The notes: a model not told the origin generated them from the letters alone. Shown: positions 32,001 to 43,420, numbered from the stretch's first letter. The stretch: DNA of 64,000 bases from Daldinia sp. FL1419 (GCA_025201765.1 MU623426.1:62001-126000); one strand, 5' to 3'. Numbers and translations are program-made.

Positions 32001-32811
32001 TCGACGCCGGCCTTGGAGATAGACCTTTATCGGGTCTCGGCGAAATATTGCGAGAAGTCCTTCGCTGTTGTTGCAAGTGCTGCTTAAGACTACCTCCAGA
32101 CAGACCATCAGGAACTTGGGCAAGTCGAGGAGGTATAGGACTTGACATATTCCTCCTCTCCGCCTGGCGTCTCGAATTGCTCAAGTTAAGAGCCATGTTC
32201 ACGATTTGAGTGGAATCGGCATCGAGGGGAGCAGTACTCGGTCGTGGAGTTGGAGTTGGGATCCTGGAGATTCCTCGTCCGCCATGACTATGTCTCCTCT
32301 CCTCGTCAGGGGACGGGCTTAATGTTCGTCGTGTTTGGCCGTCGCTCGACCTCCTCATTTCCTGTCCATCAATACCTAATCCCGTCTGGGGGATACCCGT
32401 TGCATTCGGGACAGCCAAAGACCCCTTTCCTTTCACGCGGCTGTCTACCGGTATACGTGATCGCCTACGACCATCATCCCGACTCGTCGACCTTGGCTTA
32501 GGTGGTTCGTTGGCAAGGGGATTAGCGAGGAGAAAGCCTCCACTGGATCGGGGCTTATGTGACCGGCGCCGTCTATGCACCTCATGATTCAGGTCCCTGC
32601 CTCCGTGATCCGGCGCATGGTGACTCGGGTTCGGTTCGTCGGGGCCTACGTGAGAAGAATAGGCTAGGGTCGTTGTACCTATTGAAGGCTCGTTAAGGCT
32701 TGTAGCAGTACTAGATTCGCCGACTTCGTAACTACCACGGCTATGCGAGGACCTTGCTGTCGGTAGTCGGGTCTGATAGGTGGCGAATGGATCACCATTA
32801 TTATCCTTCAT
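29077..32811 (-). CDS. Large, mostly disordered protein with C-terminal membrane anchor
   Basis: Intronless, 1244 residues; I cannot name it. About residues 1-300 are Ser/Arg/Pro-rich and disordered. A conserved-looking core begins with a helix (AQKAKEYLELMAQYRRLLQF, about 295-315), then LGRPYNPLQYIRNRKVRARE and KRLRIDWTIDPADMIADAYW. The middle is again Ser/Arg-rich with an acidic serine run (SSSSSSDESDSDS). The C-terminal 250 residues are helical (ISRREIARIRALILCSGIKA) and end in an Arg cluster followed by two hydrophobic segments (AVEWVLVGFMWYVWFVVMLA and IVLGVGKGIVGVVRWLLWL). This suggests a cytosolic scaffold tethered to a membrane, possibly ER or plasma membrane. Abundant RRxS and SP sites imply phosphorylation. 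The function is unknown; conservation outside this genome could not be tested. Confidence 0.82.
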   Translation of the reverse strand: MKDNNGDPFATYQTRLPTARSSHSRGSYEVGESSTATSLNEPSIGTTTLAYSSHVGPDEPNPSHHAPDHGGRDLNHEVHRRRRSHKPRSSGGFLLANPLANEPPKPRSTSRDDGRRRSRIPVDSRVKGKGSLAVPNATGIPQTGLGIDGQEMRRSSDGQTRRTLSPSPDEERRHSHGGRGISRIPTPTPRPSTAPLDADSTQIVNMALNLSNSRRQAERRNMSSPIPPRLAQVPDGLSGGSLKQHLQQQRRTSRNISPRPDKGLSPRPASTVSSPLQSFDQDNGYQYHFSSSTLNRAQKAKEYLELMAQYRRLLQFLPALKQDARSRPSSSSHSASSAALGSPLNPLTGAPQVSLGRPYNPLQYIRNRKVRARERKAIDGDAQGFSDIPRVTDWIDETATSAATSAPSLGSSPLAHFPAAHQRSNEDVPPSSIPRPISTVAKPKRLRIDWTIDPADMIADAYWLEQEDNKYLIEDRHYSKIFPRKPEPQIPVLHQENEPIASALSASSTKEGDVGDTTAASETDHMSPTKVEFEVPLSARDRARQKLLEMRGAHHKQNNASHSHDFLRFRKGSLSDTSDSESDRKRRNRTGTISANGTDLLEKQMMDMLAKEADEEQNIYDEANLGHLKQLPARMVTPEKTSHAPEQMHSRRGSRADNIDGYDKIGRGRVSQVSPVGSGRPSLEVPGQNFRLSVELDSSRPGSPGVGPRGRNSNIPTTGLDLSPSNSRSGSPVRKPFSRVKNIFRDRSKERERGGDLLIREKGDRMDSPVEPPELLSPSTGTTERLGSPDRRRSKSLTRKFNSRNEGHKSHRSMGSIKLKADEQVGLRSIFKGGAKLDGMIRGGVSKVTDFLWKKDSDAEEDSSSSSSDESDSDSKRGRIRSSFTLSRSSSRRRDEGDRQKNYLDVMPPFKSASASHDKRTSMELEPLALRHTTSRPTRSPRFDRLKPPRIDVRKASPPSEFEHTKPHMLRDSDISDVESRPRNSSDKTRDTSTDLTDIPPLPVLQNRPRLESRALSESARHWSISNGSQALQGTQISRREIARIRALILCSGIKAMEISRRAHERYPLSMIDDKTVGLPWTDVRQFLPDKSANIIASEAQIYPVTARILSDSITRSIQASETSTARFAGETVPALYRRVDALHARVGGDLMEMTRRAADEADEVNRDLVDAQRLKAKHVTDTMDKMLRRRRRRFRWARRAGWLAVEWVLVGFMWYVWFVVMLARIVLGVGKGIVGVVRWLLWL

Positions 32812-34266
32812 CGTGCCCGTGGCGTCGGTCTTATCAATATATTCCTTCGCATGCCAAAGGACACTCTAGATGGTTTAATAAATAAATATTATCTCGTTTG
32901 AGGCTTCCTGTCGGCAAACCTGTACATTTTGGAGGTTTCCGACAAGCTGAAAGACAAGGGGGGGTGTTTTGGGGAACAAGATGCGTAAAGTTGCTGTGTA
33001 AATGGGTAGACAATAACGTTAATGGTGACTCGAATAACTTTCGTTTTTTTAATCTAGTTAATATTTCGCAAACATTCTACTATGCGCTGGTGTTTCCTGC
33101 ATACAACCGAGTCTATTGGGGTATCGTCGAAATTCATCAATGGTGCGAAATGATTTAAAGGTTGAAGGTGTCCAAAGTACCTAATCCAAAGTATCAGAGG
33201 GTAACTTCTCAAAGCGGTCGCGGTTCGCGGCATGCCAACTTGCCAGGATGCTCCTGATTTTCCCCCGGTAACTTATCTAAATGGGTCTAAAAATGGGTCT
33301 GACACTAGAACCAAGGATGCATGTGAATGGGCCTTCTAGTGGATAAATGCATATTTTAGTGGACCCCAGCATGTAATTATATGCATTAATCCAAGTCGAA
33401 CCCCTGAGACAATACCCCAAAATAGAGACATGCTAACAATACCTGACTCGATGGCCTTCATACTTTTATATACACTATCAATTTATATATCTTCGCTACA
33501 TGACACGGATGTGCTACAACAGAATAGCCAGCGCAGCCATGTTAGACAACATATATAGGTATATATATCTCCATAGCCATTTATGTAGTACCTACCTAGG
33601 TGCATAACACCAAAATCTTGAGTCCACAAGTTATATTCAGTACCAGCTTCGGTAATCTTCTACATCATATCACAACCAGCCTCTTCGGGTTGCACGCCGT
33701 CGTCGTACAAATTACGCAAACATCGCGGACAAAGATACAAACTAGGCATCACAACAAGTTACAGTCCAATGAAAAGAGTACTCAATAAAATTCTGCATAG
33801 TGAGTCCGAACGCCGGGAAATGCGAGCAACTCCTCTCTCTCCAAGCCTGCTTACAAATAAGACTGAGTACACACAAAGGACTATGTTTTTTCTTTTCCTA
33901 GGACCAGGTAGCCAGAAAGCTACCAGAGACTATCCGCCCCTTCTATCAGTAAGTTCGGCCAAACCTCGCTATTCGTCCATCGGAATCCAATGTCGAGCCT
34001 GGCCTGGCTTCCAACTGACAAATCAAAGCGGTTTGGCCCCAAATTACCACGCAAAAAGGTATCCGAGTTAAATATGTATAATGACGACGGGGGTATGATA
34101 TACGAAGCGAACACGAAGGAGATTGCGTGCCTAAGTTCGTGAATAGTAGGTAATGAGTAGTGGGTAACGAGCTCCCCTTGCTAGTCCCGCCCTGTATTTG
34201 TAGCCGACAAAGCTGCAAGGACGCTCGATTATAGGGAAACTAAGAATAAGAGGTAGTAAATTTATA
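32812..34266. other. 1.45-kb intergenic region
   Basis: Promoter side of the large gene and 3' side of the syntaxin gene. AT-rich, with TACCTACCTAGGTGC at about 33588-33602. The small frames are not convincing. Confidence 0.4.
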
Positions 34267-35536
34267 TTACGCGCCCGGTTGCCCACTACTAGCGATAAAC
34301 GCCCTTGGATGGGTTCTTGCGCTGATAAGTTGAGGAACGGCCACATTTTCGAACCATGACCGGATGTTAGGTTGTATAACGTCGCGCTTATTAGCGGGGG
34401 CTTTCGCCGCGTTTGTAACCGATACATATACCGCAACGACGATGACGATGACGGCAATAATAGCAACTAATTCAGAACGTTAGTATTTCGTTCGTAATCA
34501 GAACAAGACAAGTTAGACATACCAACAATACCCAAGCAAATCCACTTCTTCTTCCGCGTCGCCCTGGCAGTGTTGACAGCTACACCAACTTCTTGGTTAC
34601 CCTTGTCGAGATTCTCAACCACCTCTTCAGCTTTTTGCTCAATGTTGGCAATAGCAACTTCTTGTTGTATAATGAGCGTATCCATATCCTGGAAAAGCTG
34701 TGCTAGTTCGATCATCTGCTGTTCGATCTTCTTTAATTGGGCATGACGGTCCTGCACAGCACTCAGAACAGCTTGAGCTTGGCCACGACGGTTGCTCTGC
34801 ATTAAAGCTTGCTGGAAAACTTGGCCGCCGGTTTGATCCTCGACTGCAGCTCGGACTTCCTCCTCGTCGGCATCAGGTCGCACAATACGGTATTGTCGCG
34901 CCATCTGCTCCTGTGTCTTCTTGCGGAAGGCCGACTCAACACCCTGGTAGGCCCGGATCGCATCCTTTAATCGGCCGTCGACGCGACGAACTTGTTGAGC
35001 AAACTTCTGTTGGCTCTCGGGGTTGCTCTTCAGCTGCCGTACGCGCTCAGTAAGCGATCTGTAATGGGCCATGGTCTCGGAGCTGAGGGCGTCGAGTTGC
35101 CGGTTGGTATTACTGGAAGCGGAAGCGTCGGCATCGTCAAGGGCTCTTTGTTGAAGCATCTTTAGTTGGTCGAGATTTCGGTCAATCATGTCGATCCCGC
35201 CGTTGATTTCCGAGACTTCGTTCAGGATAGAGGTCGCACCGCCTCCGAAACCACCCTGGTTTTGGGTGAGCGAAGCCATCTCGACGTTTGCTATGTTTGG
35301 TGAGTATGATTACATTAGACGTCGCGTGGTATATTTAAAAACATACAACCATATTCATCGTAGTCTTGTCGCCCACCGTAGCCATTGTTGACAGCGCTGT
35401 TCCGCTCGTCAAAGGGGTTCTGCTGCCCACCGTATCTAGATTAATGAAAGTGTTAGTCACTTGAAAGATGGTCTTGTCGCAATTGTGTTTAACAATTGGA
35501 GCAGGAGACAACGAACCCGTACTGTTGTTGTGCCAT
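34267..35536 (-). CDS. SSO1: Plasma-membrane t-SNARE, Sso1-like syntaxin
   Basis: Syntaxin Qa-SNARE for exocytic vesicle fusion at the plasma membrane. Four exons, 35517-35536, 35347-35435, 34523-35290 and 34267-34466 (1077 nt), give 358 residues. The start MAQQQYGYGGQQNPFDERN is typical of filamentous Sso proteins. An Habc-type bundle begins near INGGIDMIDRNLDQLKMLQQ. The SNARE helix contains the central Gln in MIELAQLFQDMDTLIIQQE, followed by a basic KKKW junction and the single membrane segment in exon 4 (VAIIAVIVIVVAVYV). About 50 residues follow the anchor, longer than the few residues of yeast Sso1. The first exon is only 20 nt. At the exon 2 end two donors compete; GTATGT at 35346 fits consensus best. 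Confidence 0.88.
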
Positions 35537-38098
35537 TATGTTAGTGATTGTTTATTCCAGAAAACCAGTTCTGTGAAGTTGACAAAAAAAACAATGAAAA
35601 TGAAAAGCAGTAAGTTTGCAGCAAGTTTACAGAAGGATGGGAAATGCGTGTGGTATTCTAAACTGGGCGGTGGAGCCATTGAAACACTCAAGGGGTAGAT
35701 TTCTTACACTCATGGCGCTTCGGCGACTTTGTCTGCTAGGGAGCAGACTCGACTAGTGTAGGATTAAATTACTCTTCAAAGATGGGCTTTGTCGTCGTCC
35801 CGTTTTACTCGCACCGATTCAAGGTTGTTATCGATATTGTATGTTTCTAACTTTTGGAAGAAGGATGGAGGAAAGAATTAAAGTTTACAAAAAAAAAGAA
35901 TCGCACTGGTATCGAAAGGAAAGAAAGATGTTTTTGACAGTTGACAGTTGGTTATTTGTTGCTGCAGACAAGAGCCAAGCTGACAAGCTGAAGCCAAAAA
36001 AAGGGTCTGGATGGGGCTAGTCCAGGCATGTGGAGCATTAAATGGGACTAAATACTCTTTTAGGCAATATACAAGACTTGTGCATCGTATCGTCTGGACC
36101 AGTAATAGCCCAATAATAGACCAGTAGCACCACCCGGCTTGTCTCCTATAAATGATCCACCTCGATTATTATTGGTTCTGCATCGCCCGAATCTCTAACA
36201 TTGTATCAGATGCGAGAATCGCCTACCGAATTTTGCATACATACGTCCTGAACCTAGTAAGGTACCTAATATAAAGTAGCTAGTTACGGCAGCTAAAAAC
36301 CCAGTTAGTTATTATCTCAAAGCCCATGGGGATTTAGTTATAGGCCCAAGTCTAACCTCGCTTCAAGATGCAAACTTGAACTGTTCAAGGTTAACTAGCC
36401 AAAGAATTTTGATCGTTAGTTACCTGCCCGTAATTTGGACTACGAAAGTACCACATGCGCGTAAGATTGAGTGGCAGGGTACCTAACATAACATGCAATT
36501 CTTAGCTGGCATTCTAAGCAGCCAGGTAACCTAGGTACCCTAGACACTTAAGGGACCTAGGGACCTAACTTAGTACATCTTTCAAGGGCTAACAGGGTAA
36601 GGTGGCAGTGATCAACTTTTTATTTTTCCCTGTTTAGTTCCAACCCTTCTTCAACATTTTCATCGTGGTACAAACGTATCATTTCATATGATCGTATGCC
36701 CAAATATGCCCAATACCATACCATGTACATAATCTCCTTATCCCTTTTTATCAAGATCTTCGTTTGTGGAGAATCGAGATAGGATATTCTGAAGAGGTCT
36801 CGTGCGAAGCTCGCTTCTTAATACGTAGGTAGCTAGGAATCAAACCAACACCGGTAGAATTACCCGTGGAATCAGCTTATAACATCATTCATTCCATCAC
36901 CGCCATCTGTGTCTCTCCTTTTTCGATTTCAATACGTACTATGAAGATTTGGCTAAAAATTGCCGGCTGGGGTAACCACACTACGTTAAAAAGCGTCTAG
37001 CAGCACAGCCATCCCCCGATTTTCGCCCGCTTGAGGCTGAACAACCAACTAATACTAATAAAAGGCTTACAAAAGGGCTTAAAGGGCTTAAAGGGCTTAA
37101 CATAGCCTCAGGAGAATTCGCAAAGCTTTAGTTAACCTTACTTTATTCCAAGACACTTGCGTCAAGGCTGAGCCACTCGATCGGTAAATATTCCTAGTAA
37201 CTATTCCTTCCTAGTTAATAGGTAGGTACTATGTAATTCAAGTTGCACGATCAGCCCGTCGGATCTGCCCCTTGTTCATGAACAAATCTTCAGCCATTCA
37301 ACAGAATCCATTTCAATTCTATACGTCGATTAATGCCAGACTATCTTCTCCAATTTATTCGCCTGTTGCAGTCCGAATATCGACTCCTAAAGCTATCCGA
37401 GTCCGAGCAAATAGGATCAATTGGCTCTATCGGAGTCAGCCACGCAGGTCACACGCAACTAAGTCTCGGAATTTAAGCTTGAATCTCCAGTTAGGCATCC
37501 ATTTAACGGCAGCTTGCATCTGTACTCCAACTTGGACGATCCCAAGAGTTTAGGATCCAAGACCAAGCAGTAAAGGTATAGTTGCACTTTAGTCCACCGG
37601 CTCGTATAGACCGCCACCGAGAGCCACGACGACTCGTCATCGTATAAATCTCCTCGTTATGGAGTTCGCTATGGTAAGACGTGAATTAATAGTGCGATCG
37701 TAGTGTCCATCTACTCAAACCTACCAATACGATCCCTCGGATGTTGCGGATCGTCCCGCCTAAGGCATATTCGTTGTTCGTTTCTCTACGATATCCTAAA
37801 ATCTTAGCTATTCTAGATCGGATCACGCCTGCAAAAGCTAAAGTAGCGAATCCGAGATATGTCTTAAGAAATGATCAAGATCTTCAAGACATTAGCTCCC
37901 TTAACGTGAGACAAGGATAACACCACAAATAGCATCACGATGTCATAAAGTACCTAAGAATGAACTTGAGTGCTAGCCTTCATCTTTGGCTCTAGTCATA
38001 ACGTCAATTCGGTAGTCATTAGTAGCTCTATCAGCTTCAGAGCGCGAGCTCATCTATAGCTAACTCCCTATCCCCGAATGCATGTTTATTGGCCCTCT
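35537..38098. other. 2.6-kb intergenic region
   Basis: Upstream of the syntaxin gene and downstream of the MEMO gene. It contains AGGTAACCTAGGTACCCTAG with repeated GGGACCTA words (about 36524-36565) and a tandem repeat at 37071-37100. The frame 37272-37553 has no recognisable features. No gene is supported. Confidence 0.45.
37071..37100. repeat. Tandem AAAGGGCTT repeat
   Basis: Three consecutive 9-bp units AAAGGGCTT, preceded by a related AAAGGCTT. It lies in an intergenic region with no assigned role. Confidence 0.85.
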
Positions 38099-39149
38099 CT
38101 AGACGATCGCATACGCCGATGCGTAGCTCACACTCGAGTCGGTGACATATTCGACCAAACTGCTGCGCTGGTATTGTACGAACTTGAACCGGTACTTGTT
38201 GGGGTCCGGCTTGTCTTTCGCTAGCTCCTCCAAGGCCGCCATCACGACGCCGATGGGGTGCCGTCCGCAGACGGTGTTCTTGGTGTGTCTTAGATTATCG
38301 ACAAACTTGTCGTGGTCGCCCGATGCGACGGCGTCCATGGCCAAGTGGTCAATTTGCTTGATGCTCTCGTGTATAGGTGGGTTCCTTGGCTTGGACGTCT
38401 TCCAGTTTAGAGACTGCAGCTGGTCGGCCTTGCCCTCCGGCGCGTAAGCTGTGTAGCTGAATCGCGAACCCCAGTGGCAGAAGTCGGAGCTCACTACAAA
38501 CGCGTTGTCTGGGTCTTGTAGGTACGGCGCCAACAGCTTGCCAAACTCCTTCTCCTCCGCCCCGTTATTGTCTCCAATGAGGATAGGTACGATGGTAGGG
38601 TACTCAGCCTCGGACGCGAATGTCTGCGTAAGCCGCTTGTAGATATACGGAAGATGCATCTCTAGCGAGTGCTCGTCCACGTCTCCTCTGCTAGGAATAT
38701 CTTGGAACTTGCCCGTGTCGCGCAGCTGCTGGACTACGTTCTCATCGACAGTCAGATCGCCGAAGGGCGTCTCGTACTTGGCAAACTTAGTGAGAGCACA
38801 TCCGCGGAGGTAATACGTATGCGAAGGCCCAAGGACGAAGACTCGCTTGGCTTTGCTAAGGTCGAGGCACTTATACGCCCAGGCTGCGCAGGGTCCCGAG
38901 TACGAATAGCCTGCGTGCCTTTAGGCAAGCTACAAGTCAGGAATTCCGCAGTAGCAACGGAAGTATATACGAGAAGAAATGAACCTACGGTGCAATCACG
39001 ACTCTGGCGCCAGGAATAGGAAGATCGTTGTCGTCGATGGAGCTTGGGACTTCACTTAGGAAGCCGTCGAGCTGGCGGGACAAGCTATCGGGATCGCCAT
39101 CGTACCAGCTCTCTGCATGACTCGCCTCTCGGGTTCCTTTCAGCTTCAT
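38099..39149 (-). CDS. MHO1: MEMO-family protein (Mho1-like)
   Basis: MEMO proteins resemble non-haem iron dioxygenases of the LigB fold and affect redox state and cell motility in animals; yeast Mho1 is the fungal member. Two exons, 38989-39149 and 38099-38918 (981 nt), give 326 residues. The start MKLKGTREASHAESWYDGDP fits the family's REA.HAGSWY pattern. The junction rebuilds VVIAPHAGYSYSGPCAAWAY. Metal-site-like positions are visible: His in APHAGYSYSG, His in LGPSHTYYLRGCAL, and Cys/His in TVCGRHPIGVV. DEHSLEMHLPYI and VSSDFCHWGSRFSYT are further hallmarks. Length matches other fungal members. Confidence 0.92.
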
Positions 39150-40741
39150 ATTGGAGAATGTGAAGTATCTCTGTAAAGTACCTTTGTAAACGGTCTAGAT
39201 TAGAACAGATATAACCATGAAAAGAGAATCTTGAGGAAAATGGGTCAGGTTAAGTCCCAAAGCTCGCCATAAGAAGCAAAATAAGAGCAAGGGAAACCGG
39301 ATAGGTCCGGGGAGGTACCTGTAGATCAACAGCAAGCGCCGTAGGTACACTAGTATCGCAGTATCTGTATCTACCCCGCTGCCCCGCGTTCCCTACAGCG
39401 AAGGAGGGTATGAGGGCCTTAATCGGAAAGTTCGAGCGAGCGTTTGGAATGACGTAGGTGAGGTACTGTATGCAAGTTCTGAAGGGTTGGCTATTCCTGT
39501 TGAGTAATAAACATCCCAAAATTGCATAACTATATGGAGTATAGAGGTAGTTATTAACACGCTGCCGTCTTTGACAGAATTTCAATTATAACTTGCGACG
39601 AATAAGAAACTCCAAATAGCAAAGCAAAATACGTTTATCATATTTTCAGAGCTACATTTAATGAATATACCAAATACAAATTAATGTTAGTAGCACAAGC
39701 AGTTGTTGTTCTTACTGCTTCATACCATCGTTGAGAGTTAAGCAAACGAACCTTGCTCAACAACTGGAATTGCAATAGGTACCTAGGTACCTATGATACG
39801 TAAAAGTTCCTCAACTAATAACTATACTATGTAACTTGTACTTTCGTGTTGCTTTATATCCGCGTAAAACATCATCAACATGGTCCATCTTGTAATGGGT
39901 ATAACTACGTGGTTTGTAACTGCCGTTAATTTGGCTTAATACTCACGTTCCGACTACTCGAAATACGATATAATCCAACTAGGTACGTTAGGTATTATCC
40001 CAACCTAGTCTATAAGCCATTGTAACCCGCTATAAAATTAAAAGTGCTAGGCTGAGTACAACGTGTATTAATCGTCGTTCGTGAAAGCTCATAATTTATA
40101 ATTGAACGGACTATAAGTGTTCCAATGCCTAGGGTCTATATATATTCGTTATTGGATGCGGGTGACGGTGAAAGCTCTCAAGGCAATAAATTACTTCCGT
40201 GCTCCATATTAACTAATAAATCCAATTTATAAAAACGACCACGGAAGAAGATTTATCGACGCTTCGTCTCTCGAGATGATAGACCCTTTGCAAAGACTTC
40301 ATTACTTAGGATGGCCTGTGCCGTGAAACTTGAGGTCTCTTATTGGGGGCATAGAGTTCAGCTGAACAATCATTAGGTACATCTTAGATACCCTTGACAG
40401 CGAGCAAGCCCTACTAGATAAGGTGATTTCAAACTGTCATAGCTCTCTTTGAAAACTCATTTTATTTATACCTTTTGAATAATCCCAAGTACCAAGTAAT
40501 AAAAGGCTGCCAATGCCCTATGATAACGTTGCCTGCTATGAGACGCCTATACACTAGAGCGCCAAACCCCATATTTGCCTAAAACGTATAACCTAGGTAG
40601 CGACGGCGTGTTCGCCTTAAACTCCAACGCTCTTTTATGTTCGATGATCAGCGTTGCCTCGAGGCTCCTTATTAAGGATGCCTATAGCTAAACGCATAAC
40701 CCCAGCCAATTCCATGTACAATGTCGGAATAAAGTCACTTT
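39150..40741. other. 1.6-kb intergenic region
   Basis: AT-rich. Contains AGGTACCTAGGTACCTATGA at about 39777-39796 and AACCTAGGTAGCG near 40592-40603. The small minus-strand frame 39250-39585 has no features. No gene is supported. Confidence 0.4.
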
Positions 40742-41486
40742 TTAGCAAACCTTGATACCCGAGACACCAGCCCAGCCGAGACCACCAACCCAGACTTTCC
40801 TCCCGGCGCATATCAAGCATTTTCGTTGTTCACCTAGGTTGGTGATAGAGCAGTGCGAGCAGACGTGCTTTCCGCAATCGCTGCAACCCGTCTCAACCGC
40901 AGAAAAATCATCTACATCCATCGAATCCTCGCTCGCACCTTCGTGCAATGCTTCCCCACAATCCTCGCAACTGGTAGGACCATCGTATACCAGGTGGTCA
41001 ATAGGGGGCGAAACAAGAGTGCTTGACGTGGCGGCTGCATTGGGGAGTTTCCAGAAGTTGTGAAGTGACGCCTGGGCGCCTTGCGATGTCAATTGCATGG
41101 GCTGGGGTTGAGGTTGAGGCTGTGTAAGGAGACCGGTAAACGGAGAGGCTTGCTGGTAGGACATGTGCTGTTTTTGAGCGGTATATAACATATTCAAGGT
41201 GCGTTCTATGCGAGTGCTGTTAGAAGCCCGTCTAGTAAGGTTGCGGCGATAACTCGTCGGACTTACCATGAATTTCCTCATCCGAGGGACGACTGTTGCG
41301 GAACCGTTTCATGGTGCGGCTGGGCAGGTGGGAAGGTGTTGTGCTTCGCGACGTACGACGGATAGGCGATACGTTGGCTATACTGTCCATATCCATCATA
41401 GTGAGCTGTTCTGGTCGTGACGGCGAGCCGAAAGCGCTAGAGGAGCTAGAGAGCTCTGACTCGGAACGCTTGCGCTTGAGTTGCAT
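40742..41486 (-). CDS. Small cysteine-rich (probable zinc-binding) nuclear protein
   Basis: Two exons, 41267-41486 and 40742-41205 (684 nt), give 227 residues; the acceptor at CTCGCATAG is the only one that keeps frame and yields EEIHERTLNMLYTAQKQHMS. The start MQLKRKRSESELSSSSSAFG is a likely nuclear signal, followed by a Ser/Arg-rich stretch with RRTSRSTTPS. The C-terminal half has cysteine pairs CEDCGEAL, then CSDCGKHVCSHC and CLICAG, enough for one or two zinc sites in a small treble-clef-like fold. I do not recognise the family. A 553-bp foldback transposon sits 152 bp upstream of the start, so its promoter may have been altered. Confidence 0.75.
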
Positions 41487-41638
41487 CGTGAGGGGTTCCG
41501 AAACTGTTGAATCCTGTGGGAAGAGACTAAGAATGTAGTTGGAAGACGAAAGAATAAATTGGTATCGTACGAATTGTGAATATCTGTATTGGAATATTAG
41601 ATTGTGATTTTATGGACAAATTAGAGAGACCATAAGTC

Positions 41639-42191
41639 GCCCGACCATTGCCCCACTCCCCACCTTACCAGTGCATGGGTAGTTTGTATGAGAGCACCTG
41701 ACTTGACTAAACCATTGCAAAATTTCAACTAACCTGTTGTATAAAGTTCATCTAACCAAACATACCTTAGATAATGAGTACTTATAGAATATTCAATTTA
41801 TAGGGTACTGTTTGTGTTCTTTATGAGTACTCAACGAGTCTTTAATGAGCTATATTGAATATTCAATCTTAAGAAAATATTTAATTAAATTTGATTTTGA
41901 TCTGGTAGAGCAGTGCTTTTTAGGTGCTCAATGAGTACTTAATGAGTATTTAGCAAAACTTAACTGACAAGCGCGGCTGGAAGGGTTTGTTGAGTGTTCA
42001 ATGAATACTCATTGAGCATCTAAAGAGCACTGCTCTACCAAATCAAAATCAAATTTAATTAAATATTTTCTTAAAATATTAGAGCAATGGTAGGATGAGC
42101 TTTTTGAGCATATCTTGGTCAGGTGAATTTCATTCCGCCCATATAAACTACCCATGCACTGGTAGGGTGGGGAGTGGGGCAATGGTCGGGC
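41639..42191. mobile_element. Foldback MITE with long terminal inverted repeats
   Basis: The left end (GCCCGACCATTGCCCCACTC...) and the reverse complement of the right end match over about 52 bp with two mismatches. After a non-matching stretch, a second inverted pair nearer the centre (41869-41960 with 41990-42073) pairs closely, including TTAAGAAAATATTTAATTAA and GGTAGAGCAGTGCT. The whole element can fold into one hairpin centred near 41973. It encodes no protein. Flanks AAGTC (41634-41638) and AACTC (42192-42196) could be an imperfect 5-bp target duplication. The superfamily is not assigned. Confidence 0.88.
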
Positions 42192-43420
42192 AACTCGGTT
42201 CCCCCAAATTAGAGGAAAGGCTATGAAGTAGATCAGGTGAGGTAAGATGAGATGAGATGGGGGAAAGATTGAATTGGCGAATTGCAGGCTGGGAATAATG
42301 TTGAATGTGTACTTACCTTAGGTAGGTAGGTACTTTGTATATTGGGATCTCCGTTTGTAATTGGCGCCGGGGAGGGCTGGAAATCGCGACCCGGCGCGCT
42401 GTGGTATTGTATGTACGCGCTTAACCCACTAAAATTATAGCGCGCTCAGTTCGCGTTAATAGGTTTCGGGTACGTACCTCGTTGCTGGAAATCCCACAGC
42501 CCTTATCGTCAATCACTCCTCCTTCAAGTTCCGTTTATAGAGACGACCCAAGAAGTGGGAAAACAACATGCGTTGTTCCGCAAGGAACACTATCTACAAT
42601 GGCTACGAAGCGTACTACATAGGTACCTATAGAACGAGTTATTTGTTCTGTATGTAGTACGAGTTAGAGACCTGACAACCATTCCGTACTAGACATAACC
42701 GATATGGATCAAGTCATCTTATATGAAAAGTCTATAGTCCGCCTCGGCCACGGTTTTCGGGATGTTAAGTCAGATATCCCCCTATACGAAACTCGGCAAG
42801 TATGCCACCAAGGTCGCACAGAGACTACTGGGTGCTTCTGTGTTTTGGAGGGGTGACGCGCACAGCCGCAGTTTGCAAAGCCTGGGTATTCTTCTCATGG
42901 CAGGATTTCTCTGATCTCATAGGCTTGGACTTCACTTTTCGATATGATTTCTTGCTAGAATTCTGTAAACCTCTGCCCTACGCCCTCGAAGCCCCTAGGC
43001 CTCATTCTTTTTTATTCTTTTTTTTATTCTTTTTCTTTAATCGCATAATATCTAATCATCTATATCTAGGTTTTGTCATTGCCTCACATATTTGCTTTAC
43101 CTAACCGTCAGTGATTGACAAGAAATTGATAGTCACATAAACGCGAGCTTCGCTTCTTTCCTTTCCTCTCTGGATTCTGGGCCTGTGATCGGGAGAAAAC
43201 GTGTTAGTTGACTATGTGTTTGTAGAATTATTCTAAACTCCTTGGGTCTATTTCGGTGAGACCCTTCAGCCCTTCGAAGACCAATCCCGTGCATTGTTAC
43301 TGATATAGCTTCTTAAAATTCCTCAATGCCATGTCAATCACCCTCTATTTATCCCTTGCAGACATTTCGAGCGGTTCTGCCTATGATTATTCTAATAACG
43401 TTCCCGCTATCCTTCTTCAT
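42192..43420. other. Intergenic region between the MITE and the esterase pseudogene
   Basis: Contains a stem-loop (42612-42660, described in findings) and a T-rich run near 43005-43035. The frame 42802-43104 (100 codons) has no recognisable features. I looked for a NACHT-type P-loop on the minus strand downstream of the pseudogene and saw none. Confidence 0.4.

Noticed and set aside
42802..43104. 100-codon frame upstream of the esterase pseudogene
   Set aside because: Ends in a poly-Phe run produced by a T-rich tract; no family features.
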